Below, one piece after another: positions 11,701 to 23,700 of a stretch of DNA of 64,000 nt. Source of the stretch: Todiramphus chloris collaris (taxonomy: Eukaryota > Chordata > Aves > Coraciiformes > Alcedinidae); NCBI GenBank assembly GCA_025345505.1, contig JANVCC010000071.1:4069182-4133181 (forward strand), given 5' to 3'. The notes beneath the pieces were generated by a model. That model did not search any database and was not told the origin of the DNA. It saw only the letters and a list, made by a program, of their open reading frames with translations. The position numbers and the translations under genes are program-made. Position 1 is the first letter of the stretch, and each line of letters begins with the position of its first letter.

Positions 11701-14700
11701 TTTGGAATGTGCTTGTATCTTCTGGAGAGCTGTTTGTAGTGCAGAGTGTAGCAGCTGCTTTGGGTTATGGATGTCTCGAGCGGGATGGAGGAAGACTGAC
11801 GGAACAATTGGTTGCTTTAGAGGTGAATGGACTGTTTCTTTGCCAAATAATGTTGTGATTTGGAGGATAAACTGGTGTTAAGTGGAAAACTGCAGTGGTG
11901 GGTTGTAGCTTGGTCCAATGGGGCATTTTTATGCCTGAAGAACGTGTCATTCAATTTCAGGAGTATCGTGGCATTAAAAATACAAAGGAGATTAAAAAAC
12001 GCAAAGAAGTTAAATTACAGGAATCCCACAGAAAGTGTGCTGATGTAGCTGGCTGCCAGCCTGGCAGGAGCAGGCCTCCCCTTCTCCCAGGCAGAGCACC
12101 AGAAGGAAAATCACACGTGTCTGTCACACACTTAACTGGTGTCACGTGTTCGTGTCACCAGTTCAAAGAGTGGTGCTTGGTACCGTCCTGATCTCGAATC
12201 TCTTGCTGGTTTTTGTGGTCTGGAATGCTTCTGTGTGTAAACGTGGTGCTGTGACTAATGCTGCTGGGACTCTTGGGCTGCTGGGTGAGTTGCATCATGA
12301 AACGTGGTTGTTTTTTTGAAGTTGTTCAAATGCTGAAGGTGACACAAAAGCTTCAGGTGGTAGTTTCAGGACCAGAAATGGGCAGGTTTTCAGTAAGGAT
12401 ATCATGCCACTATTAATAACATCGCAGGAAACGTGAGAGTCTCAAAACAACACGCTTCTTAAAGCCTGAATAGCCTTTTTCTCTCTCTCTGTCTCATCTC
12501 TAGAGTGCCAGCTTACAGAGGCCTGTTATTCCCACAGAATTTGGTGCTAAAGTCCCAACAAACATTCGTCAGAGATATCTCAATCTCTTCATTGATGAGT
12601 GCCTGAAATTCTGCTCCTCCTCCCAGGAAGCGTTTGACAAGGTCTGTATTGGTGCTTCCTTCTCGTGAACAAAGTCTGCAGCAGAAAACAACATCCTTTA
12701 CCTTGGCAAAGACCTCCTAAAACCCAGACAACTCCCCTAGGGTTCTGTGGAGGAGACTGGCGTTAAATAATTCCAGACTGGACAGCAGAAAGTGTAATTC
12801 CAGGGGTAGTTTCCAGTAGGAAATCCCATCTTTCCCTTCTCTCAGTCTGTTTAATAACCCCAGAAGAGGGGCACAGGGCAATGTCCGTTATGGTTAAGCT
12901 GGCCAAAAAAGGTGTTTTGCTCTGGTACTGCAGCAAACACCTCCTGGAATCAGGCTGTTCAGCAGAGGTGAGTGTTTGTGAGATAGTTGTGATTGGTAAA
13001 ATTTGCTGCTTCTGACCTGGGAGGCTTTTTAAGGAGCCTTCGAGCAGTAGAGGGTAGCATAGTGGGGTTTCCAAAAGCAGAGCTGAGAGAGCAACGTGTT
13101 TCCTTGGGGAAACTTCAGCCACTCAAGGTGGTTGGGTAAATATGGGGCACTGTGGGGTGTGCTTTGGAACCAAAGCAGATGCCACGAGGATTTCTTTTGT
13201 GGGATTTTACTTGCACAGCTCCCTCGGGGGAATGTTCCTGTTGTATCCAAGGAGTGACCCGTTTGCCACACTTCCTTTTCTTGCCAGTTAAGACCTTGTG
13301 CTGCCACCAAAGTAAGCAAACAGCCTTTCCCCCAGCAGTTCCAGAACCGCTTTGTTAATCTGTCAGGGAAGGTTTCACATGAAAATACTTCTTCCAGCAC
13401 TTGGTTTGAAAGATAGGTGTGTGTTGTTTTGGGTCTTTTTTTCCTCTTACTCACCTAAGCAGGCCCCACAACCAATATATGTTTGTGCCATATTCCACTT
13501 GATTATTCCATTCCTCAATAGGCAATTTATTATGGGGTGGTTTTTTTTGCTATCATACTTGGATTCTGTGTTTGAAGAGCCAAACATTCGTTTTCCCCAA
13601 AAGCAGCAGCTGGAAGAGAGTGTGTAGTAATGGATTGCATTGTTTGCAGGCTCTGTCAGAAGAGAAGGTGGCTTATGAACGTAGCACCAGTCGCAACATC
13701 TACCTGAATGTGGCAGTGAACACCTTAAAGAAGCTCCGAAGCCTCGTGCCCAATTCCCCATCCAGCACGAACAGTACGTATCCCATCTGTCCTTTAATAA
13801 TCAGAGCCCTGCTTGGCTTAGAAGCCACGGAGAGAAAACTTGTTGAAAAGACAGACCTCATTTCTCAGAAGCATTATGCTGAAAGGCAAACAACTCCAGT
13901 TAGCTTTTTATAGTCTGGCAGGCTTTAATGGGCCTTCAAGAGGCAAGTCCTGCAATGCTTTGTTGGCTCTCTGAACCTAAATGGAGATAATGCCACATGG
14001 ATTTTTTTTTTTTGTAGCACAAGTTCTTTAAAATGAAAAGCCCTGCTAATGGAGTAACTTTTACATGATGCCTTCAAAGTGATAGACTCGTCCATCACCG
14101 CAGAAATCTGTTACACACATTAAGCTTCAAGAGAGAAACGAAGAGGGTTAAGACATTTCATTATTGGCTCTCGAGAGGGTACATTAAACAATCAATTTGT
14201 GCTGTTCTTGTGATTATTTTTTTTTATTATTATTTTTTTTTTCCCCTGGTCTCTTCCTTTTTCTCCTCTCTGTCTTCATTACCTTCATAGCCATTAGTCA
14301 GAGCAGCTGAACTCGGGAGGCTGGCCTTTAGGAAAGGGCTGCCAGTTAATGATTAGTAAAAAGCACCTATCTGCCATTACCTGATGTGCTGAGCATATTC
14401 TAGAGCTCTGAAGCTCCTTTTTTAAAAGAAGGTGAAAGATTCATCAGGGGTGTCTGGTCTGCAGGGATCTGACAACAAAGCTGCTCACTGTGGGTGGGCG
14501 ATGCCACCGTGCAGCACCTGACTGGGTCAAGTGCTTCTGTGCTTAGTCCTCTCTTGCTTTTGGTCACTAGGAGAACTTGCTATGCAGAGGAAGCGGGTAG
14601 AGCTACCAGAGTTTCTAGAAGAACTGTAAAAATGTCCTTGCTGCCCTTAAGAAAAGCAAATGTGAAGCTTCTTGTAGTGCTGCCACCACCTTACACGTGC

Positions 14701-17700
14701 CAGTTTCTGGAGCAGAGCAAGATTTCAGGAGGATGAGCACAGTCACTCTCTGTTTGCTGATGTGCAGTACCTCAAGCTCTAGGACTGAGTTCACTTGGCT
14801 TGGTACCTGATCTCTGTCCTGTTTTGCTTCTTTCCTCTTTTCACTTGCAGAGACAAGTAACAAGAAGGTGGTGTCCCATGAAGCTGTTCTGGGAGGGAAG
14901 CTTGCTGCTAAGACCAGCTTTACCCTAAACCGCTCGGGGAGTTTGAGAGCAGAGGATTTAACAGGTAAGACCCCACTTGTCACTTGAGGCTGTAACCTGT
15001 GAGTTACAGCTGGAGGTCTCAACACTGTGCCTGGGGAGAGCAGGGTCTGGCTGATGCATGAGCTGCTGTGATTTATCTGCAGGACAGTGTCCTGAGTTAT
15101 TACCCAACTGTGGTCTGGTGCTGCAGAGCTGCTCGGTCAGTGCTACGACCCTGATCAGCCCCTTCCTTGCTTCCTTCCAACCCAAACCATTCTGGGATTC
15201 TATAATTCCCCTTTTTGGGCTGTGAGTTCCCTGATGTAGCCCACAAGGCTTTGATGCAGCATCTGTAACTGTACCGAACTGCCTCTTCTGTTTTGGGTAT
15301 TACTGACTTGGGGGCTTTTATTTTTGTCTGGATTTCACTTTAACTTTCTTGCCCTGGAGCAGTACTTCACAACGTGCCTGTCAGATTAAAAGGCAACCTT
15401 ACAAATATCTCCATCTGCTCTGCAGGGCTCAGTTCCACATTTGTGAATGTCATAGTAAGGTCGTATTGTAGCCAAAGGGTTGTGCCACGAGCATTATTCA
15501 CATTGGCTCAAATCAGTTATGGGTATTTTGTTTGCCAAGAGATGTAGGCAAATTGTTGAGGAGATCAGAGAAGAGCCAGGGAGGCCACGGAGCAGAAAGA
15601 ATTGACGTGGAGAAAACTTAAAAGGGTCTGTGTGGCTCAGCTAAGCAACATCAAAGGGTACCCAGCAATATTGGAAGGATTTAACGTAGAGGCAGAAGAA
15701 GAGATATTGAGCAGAGTGCAAGGAGTTACAATTATGCTGTGAAATAAAATGAGCAGCTCGAAATCAACAGCAGGAAGAAAGCTTCTGATAATGAATTTTT
15801 TTAGCTAGCTGTGGGTGGCCTTTGAGGAGTATTGTTTGGGCTCTGTTACAAATGATCAGTTAAAGCATTTAAAACATTCAGATGGGGGGTCGGTAACACG
15901 CACTGGAAACAAAAAGCCCTAGAGGGGCTCTTTGGAGGAATTCTGTTTCAGGTTTGTTTTCCAGACTTTTTGAAGAGGTTAAAAATCAGCTTGTATGACC
16001 AGATTTTATAAAGCACTGCCCTGACACCTCTCTGCCCGTCGGCCCTCAACAGAGGCAGCGGAAACAAGTTCAAAATAGTGGGAGCCCTGCCAAGGGGCTT
16101 GATAAAGCAAAAAAAAAAAAACCAATAAGAGCAACAGCCTGTGGTTTCCCTGTGGAAGTGATCTGGCTTCAGCACTGTCTTTGTGTGCAGGAGCTGCCCT
16201 GTACCGGCGGCTGAAGGAGTACCTCATGACTGAGGAGCAGCTGAAGGAGAACGGTTACCCAATGCCTCACCCGGAGAAGCCCGGCCGTGCCGTCCTCTTC
16301 ACTGCAGAGGAGAAGAAAACGATTGACTGTAAGCTCTGCTGGCTCTTTTCATCCTGCAAGGTTTGCTAGATCCATTACAGCCAGAGACGCCTGTCCTGCT
16401 TGCAGCTGGGGTTTTTTTTTTTTTGCATCGAGGTGTTCTTGGTCTCGGCCTGGAGCCGTTTGCTGCTGTGATGGGTCTCCTTGGCTGTGACCTCTGTCTC
16501 TGTAGGCCAGCCAGTCATAAAGGAGAGGAGTGTGGCTGCACAGATCACACAGAATCACAGAATGGCAGGGGCTGGAAGGGACCTCGAAAGCTCCTCTAGT
16601 CCAACCCCCCCTGCCAGAGCAGGGTCACCTAGAGCAGGTCACACAGGAGCGCGTCCAGGAGGGTTTTGAATGTTTCCAGAGAAGGAGACTCCACAACCCC
16701 CGTGGGCAGCCTGTTCCAGGCTCTGTCACCCTCACAGTGAAAAAATTCCTCCTTGTGTTTGCATGAACTTCCTCTGCCTCAGCTTCCACCCATTGCCCCT
16801 TGTCCTACCATCGGGCATCACCGAGAAGAGCCTGGCTCCATCCTCCTGGCACTCACCCTTTCTAGATTTATAAACACTGATGAGGTCACCCCTCAGTCTC
16901 CTTTTCTCCAAGCTAGAGAGCTCCAGCTCCCTCAGTCTTTCCTCATAAGAGAGATGTTCCACTCCTTTAATCATCTCTGTGGCTCTCAAGCAATTCTGTG
17001 TCCCTCTTGAACTGTGGGGTCCAGAACTGGACACACTACTCCAGATGGGGCCTCGCCAGGGCAGAGTAGAGGGGCAGGAGAACCTCTCTCCACCTACCAG
17101 CCACCCCCCTTTTAATACACCCCAGAATGGCATTGGCCCTCTTGGCCACAAGAGCACACTGCTGGCTCATGGTCAGCCTCCCATCAGCCAGGACCCCCAG
17201 ATCCTCTTCCCCTTCGCTGCCTTCCAACAGGCCAGTCCCCAGCCTATACTGGTACCTGGGGTTGTTCTTTCCCAGGTGGCAGACTCTACGCTTGCCCTTG
17301 TTGAATTGCATTAAATATCTTCCTGCCCAACCCTCCGGCCTGTCCAAGTCTCTCTGAGTGGCAGCACAGCACAGATCTGAAGGACAAGGTGGGGGTTGGT
17401 CTGTTCTCCCAAGTAACAAGCAATTGAACAAGAGAAAACAGCCTCAAGTTGCACCACGGAAGGTCTAGGTTGGACATGAAGAAAATTGTCTTCCCTGAAA
17501 GGGCTGCCAAGCCCTGGACTGGGCTGCTCATGGCAGTGGTGGAGTCCTCATCTCTGGAGGAGTTTAAAAGCTGTGGAGATGTGGTGCTGAAGAACGTGGT
17601 TTAGGGCTGGGTTAAGGGTTGGACTCTATGATCTTAAAGGTCTTTTCCGACCAAAATGATTCTGTGATGAGTCTTTTCAGCATTCATGTCACGAGTATGT

Positions 17701-20700
17701 TATTTTAGACACAAGGTTTATAGTTTGTGGCACGTGAGGTGGAGTGAGGTTTCTACTGGCTGCCAGAGAATACGAACTGGTCAGGTTGCCCCCTGGACAA
17801 GCTGCCATCAGCCACCTCCTCTGAGGGGACATTTTTTACCTGCTTGCTCAGTGCAGGGTTTGACTCCCAAGTTTGTTGCACTCACTTGGAGGCTGCCTGC
17901 TGCTGTTGGAAGGAGTGAGGCATAGAATCATAGAATTATAGAATCACAGAATTGTCAGGGCTGGAAGGGACCTTAAAGCTCTTCTGGTTCCAACCCCCCT
18001 GCCATGGGCAGGGACACCTCCCACTAGAGCAGCCTGCTCACAGCCCCAGCCAGCCTGGGCTTCCAAACTTCCCAGCATGGGGCTTCCACCACCTCTCTGG
18101 GCAACCTGGGCCAGTGTCTCCCCACCCTCCTGGGGAAGAAATTCTTCCTCCTGTCCAACCTGAATCCACCTCTCTCCAGTTTGGGTCCATTCCCTCCAGT
18201 CCTGTCCCTGCCCCACAGCCTAACAAGTCCCTCCCCAGCTTTCTTGTAGCCCCTTCAGATCCTGGAGGCCACAAGAAGGTCTCCCTGGAGCCTTCTCTTC
18301 TCCAGCCTGACCAACCCCAGCTCTCTCAGCCTGTCCTCACAGCAGAGGTGCTCCAGCCCTCTGAGCATCCTGGTGGCCCTTCTCTGGACCTTGATGACTC
18401 TCCCCTCTTCCAGGGGAAGGATTTTTATGTCTCTGTGCATGTCAGCTGTGGTTATGGTGGGATGTAAACTGACATTGGACCAGTCTGGTTTTGCAGTGGG
18501 TTGTGCCTTCCTGGTTTGAATCGCAGTTTTCTGCTTGATCTCTTGGCAGTGCTGGGCCAAGTGGTTTCCAAAAGCCTTTTGTTTGCACCTGGACAAGACA
18601 ATCCCACAGGTTTCCTCAGGACAGGATGGAGTCCTGTCTGAATTTCCTGAGCTCCTGCAGCAGGATTGCTGCTCCTCAGACGCTGCTTAGAGCAGGCTGT
18701 GGTGTGGCAGGGATAGAGCACATACTTAGGATGCATTTTGAGGGGCCTTGCCACACTTCTCTGAGCATCTCTTTGGAGAGACCTTCCTGAAGTGTGTTAA
18801 GTGCTCATCCATGCTAACACCTTGTGTCTACATTTGTCCTGTGGTTGCTGAAGCAACCTGTGTGAAAGCTCTCTTGTGTCAGTGCTGTCAAGTGCTGTAT
18901 TAGAGCCCTTTTCTCCAGGTCACCAGCCAGCTCCTTTATACCATCCTGAGATCATCTTTCTGGTTCTGTTCCTCTGGTTTCCTGCAGATGTTGCAAGATT
19001 TTTGAATTTGTTCTTAGTTAGTTAAAGCTGTTCATAGAATCCCAGCATGGTGGGGTTGGAAGGGACCTCTGGGCATCATCTGGTGCCACCCCCTTCTCCA
19101 TCCAGCAGGGGCACCCAGAGCAGGGGGCCCAGCAGCGCAGTGTCCAGGGGGGTTTGGGATCTCTCCAGAGAAGGAGACTCCACAGCCTCTCCGGGCAGCC
19201 TGGCACAGGCTCCCACACCCTCACACCAAAGGAATTTTACCTCACACTCAGATGGAACCTCCTGTGTTCCAGTTTGTGCCTATTGTCCTGTCCTACCACT
19301 GTGTCCTGTCCCTGGGCACCACTGAGCAGAGTCTGGCCCCATCCTCTTCCCCCCTGGGGCCCTTCAGCTCTTGCTCAGCATCGCTCAGCTCCCCTCTCAG
19401 GCTGCTCCTCTCCATCTGCACAGCCCCAGGGCTCTCAGCCTGTCCCCAGTTTATTAATGCTGTGACCATGGTCAGTGGACAAAAAGTCATCTAGGCTTGT
19501 GTTAGGTGGAACTTGGAATGTGCAAGCAGCTTAAATGCTCACAGTGGAACTCTGGGAACTGCATGGAGACCAGAAGCACAACTGTCAGTTCCTTTACTGT
19601 GGCTTTTTGCATCTCCCATCTCTGACTTGTGGCAGTAGAGACACTGGTGGCAGAAGGGAGAAGGTTGGTGGGCCAGGCTGGGCTCTAAACATTCCCATCT
19701 TTAGATGCTGGAGAATCCTTCCAGAAAAGCTGTGCCCAGGCAGAACCCAAATGTCATTTGGAAGTGACAAGGCACAGATCCCCCTAGAAACCAGACTTCA
19801 TTATCTCTGATTTCTAAAGAATGACTTATTTATCCTCTTTCTTAAAATAACCGGGTTAGAGTAGAATGTAATTTGCTCTGGCTGGAGAAATCCTGCAGTA
19901 AATGTTGATGTGAACAGTGCTGAAGCTGTTGCTGTTCCTCAAACCATCAGGGAGTCTTATGTTTGCCTCTTGAGATGGATTTCAGGGGGCAAATGCTCTA
20001 GGACTGTGTTTGCAGAGGCACTGCTGTGTCTTTGTGGGACTTTTGGAATCCTTTTCAACAGGAAAAGCTGCTTGAGCACCTTTTGGGGCTCGAGCGATTC
20101 TCATTTCCGCGTGCTCTGGACGAGTTTTAACAGGGGAAGGATTTCTAACAACCTGACTCTTTTCTCTTCAAGCCTCCTGCAGGATTTGCTGTCGCTGTGG
20201 CACCGAATACATGGTCTCAGCTTCGGGGAACTGCATTCGCAAAGAGGAGTGCGTCCACCACTGGGGCAGGCTGCGCAAGCAGAGAGGTGAATCCTTGCAG
20301 GGAGATGTTCTGTGCCAGCTCTGCCGCCTCGGCTTTGAGCTGCTGTGGAACGCTGTGTGGCATTTGGGGCTTGGCACGCTCGAGAGGTTTGTGACAGTTC
20401 CCCCTTTTGGTCACTGGGTGGCCCTGGTGCTGCTGAAATAGCCTTGCTGCTGGGGAGTAGTGGCACGGTCCTGAAAATGTGCCACTGGGGAGCAGAGGTT
20501 GTTCATCTTTCGGTTTAAACGCAAACCCAAACCTTCCTGTGCCTTCTAGAATAAATCTTTGGTTTTAGGAGGCTGGCTGAGGAGCACTAGATGTCTGTCA
20601 CTGCCCAGGAGAGTTTACTGGTCTTGGTTGGGCAAGACACTAACCTAGTTTGACCTCTGCTGTGGTTTTCCATCAGAGCATCCAGGTGGCTTCTGGAGTT

Positions 20701-23700
20701 TATCTGGCTGAGTATGAGAGACTTAAGCTCTTTAGATTGCTGTGTGCCAATCCATACTTCTTTCTCCCCTTTGCTTGACACGTTATTGTTGCTGTGCTCA
20801 TCCTGGGTAGCTCTGCATGTGAGACCTGAAGTTTAGGTCTCTTGTTACCAGGTCTCTCCTCTCTGACTCTTCTCTCTTGCTCTTCCAGTGCCAGGCGGAT
20901 GGGAAACACACTACAGCTGCTGCTCAGGAGCTGTGGGTTCACCAGGCTGCCAGGTTGCTAAAGTAAGTTACTGAGCAACACCTTTTTATTCTCAGTGACA
21001 TTTGTCCTCTGCTTACAGTGGTGATGGCTGGGTAATAGTTGCTGAAGCCATTAGAAGAATGGTGGATTCCATTAAGGGAGGAAAACAACTACTTCTTAAA
21101 GATCTTGGTTGATAGGACAAGGGGTGATGGTTTGAAACTAAAAGAGGAAGATTTAGACTAAATAGAAGAATTTTGACACTAAGGATGGTGAGAGCCTGTG
21201 CCAGGCTGCCCAGAGAGGTGGTGGCTGCCCCATCCCTGGCACCATTGCAGGGGAGGTTGCCCGGGGCTCTGAGCACCCTGCTCTAGCTGCAGATGGCCCT
21301 GCTCCCTGCAGGGGGGTTGGACCAGAGGAGCTTGAAGGGTCCCTTCCACCCAAACCACTCTGGGATGCTGTGATTCTGTGATCTTTTGCTATGCAAAGGT
21401 AGGAAAATCTAATGTTTGTCAGGAAGGAGCAGACTCAGCTGTCTGGAGTGAGGTGGCTTTGTTTGTTCTAAGCCAATGCCAGTGGATTAAGCTGCCCAGC
21501 AAAAGGTCCTACACACAGGCTTCTTCAGGGAGACACTGAAGTGAGAAATAAGGGATTTCCTTTTAAGGAGCAGTCTCAGGGCCTCGACAGCAGTGTCCTA
21601 AAACTTCTTTCCCATTTTTACCTTTCTCAGATGCCCGTGCTAAGGTAGCTTTCTACTGGAGGCCACATCTTTTCTTAGTTTTCTCTTCAGTGCATGCCCT
21701 TTGTTGTATTACAGGAAGGAACCTTCTCAAGGAGCCTGTGGTAGCTCATAAATATTACATCTCTTGTGGGCAGGGAGCGGATGGCATCCCAGCACTAGAA
21801 AGCAGAGTGACAAACCTGCTGAGTGATGGAGTTCAGGCCCTTTGATAGTGCTGAACACTGTAGGATCCCTTTGCACAGGTGCTGGTTTGGCTTTTTTTTC
21901 TCCCCATAGGCAACAGGAGAGTTGGCTTCCCAGGCTGGCATCACTGGTCCTTCTGAACCATTGACTGAAGGGAGCAAACCCATCTTCTGCCTCTCCCTCA
22001 GGTCTCTGGGGGTCCTCATCACTTCTTCCAGTTGCATTTTTACACTTGGCAGTTGCCACGCACGGGAGAGGAACGTGATGCAGTGAGAGGGGATCTAAAA
22101 GGGCCATGTCCTGTAGAAGGGGCTCCCAGAGCCTGTCTGCTACAAAGCATCTTCTTGTCCCCCTCTTTGAGAGACCTCAAGTGATACAGGGTCAGCGAGG
22201 CTGGCTGGGGGTTCTGGAGAGGGATCTGCCCTTCTTCTTCTTCTGGACAAATGCTAGAGCTAGGAATGGTGTTCTGGAAACATTCAGGGCTTGTTTGAAT
22301 GGGCAGAATTGTCTGTGTGGGCACCCTAAGAACCTGCCCTGCACCCTCTGAAGCGTGGATGGGATCAAGCTGCTACTTCTCCCATCTCTTTTTCATGTGA
22401 GATTAGGATCTCTTTCTAATCAGTGTTCTGAAACACATCCAGAAGGAAAGTCAGGAGAAAATGATGGGGCTATACACCCAGGACTTCTCCTCGTGTTTTT
22501 GCACGGCTGTTGTAGACCATAAAACCTCACCCAGTCTCTAATAGCCTCTCACTCAGTGGAGCATGCAGCCAGTGCTCGGGGCTTGGGCATCCCTGCACAT
22601 TTGCCTCCTGGTTGTTGTGCAGCTGCTGGTCACTCTGTTCTGTTTTTCTTGGTTTTCTCACTTCAATGAGTGAGTTTTGCAGCATCCCATGGTAGGTAGA
22701 AGGTTGGAGTCCACAGCCTGCTCAAGATGAGTGTGCAGTGAGATACTGGGATGTTTGGAACAGTGGCTTTTGGCTTTGAAGGAGGGCACTGAAAACAGCA
22801 AATCCCCGTGTTAAAAATCTGCTCTGAGTTACTAGATCTGTAGCTGGACAGAAAGACACGCCTGGCTCCTTTCCTTCCCATCTGTTGGAGCTGGGCCTGT
22901 CCTCACCGTGCTGCAGTTGGCCGATGTGACAGGAGATGGCAGGAGTGAGCTGTGCTCGACCCTACCACTACCAGGAGCTTTGTACTAACCCAGTCTGCTC
23001 CTTCCTCTGCTCTGGCAGGCAGCTTTTCTGCCCTCCTCTCCGCAAAGAATCGCACCGTTTGCAGAACATCAACTAGTGGTGCGTTTTGCTTTTTCCTTTC
23101 CCTCACTGCTCAGTTCTGTTGTATTCCAGAGGGAGGGAAGGGTTCAAGCTGCAAGGGAGAGAAATGTCTACTGTCTTGGCTTGGTAATCTGCTTGACCCA
23201 TTTCTTTAGCAAAACAGCCAGATTCATGGGTGTAGATGCAGAAGGGACCAGTGTGGCCTTTGAGCAGTGCTGGCTCTGGGTACAGGGAGTATTGTGTCCA
23301 GTTCTGGGCTCCCCAGACAAGGATCTACCAGAGAGAGTCCAGTGGAGGCTAAAAAGAGGGGACTGGAGCATCTCTGTGATGTGAAGGCGTCAGAGCCTGT
23401 GCCAGGCTGCCCAGAGAGGCTGTGGAGTCTCCTTCTCTGGAGAGATCCCAAACACCCCTGGACACTGCAACGCTGGGCCCCCTGCTCTGGGTGCCCCTGC
23501 TGGAGCAGGAGGGTGGCACCAGATGATCACAGAATCACAGTATGTTAGGGGTTGGAAGAGACCTCCAAAGATCATCAAGTCAAACTCCCTGCCAGAGCAG
23601 GACAGAACTAGAGCAGATCACTCAGAAATGGATCCAGACAGGTCTTGAAAGTCTCCAGAGAAGGAGACTCCACAGCCTCTCTGGACAGTCCGTTCCAGTG

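Noticed and set aside
17952-18467. 171-codon frame on the plus strand
   Set aside because: It is the antisense of a CR1 fragment; the same pseudo-protein appears at other CR1 copies.
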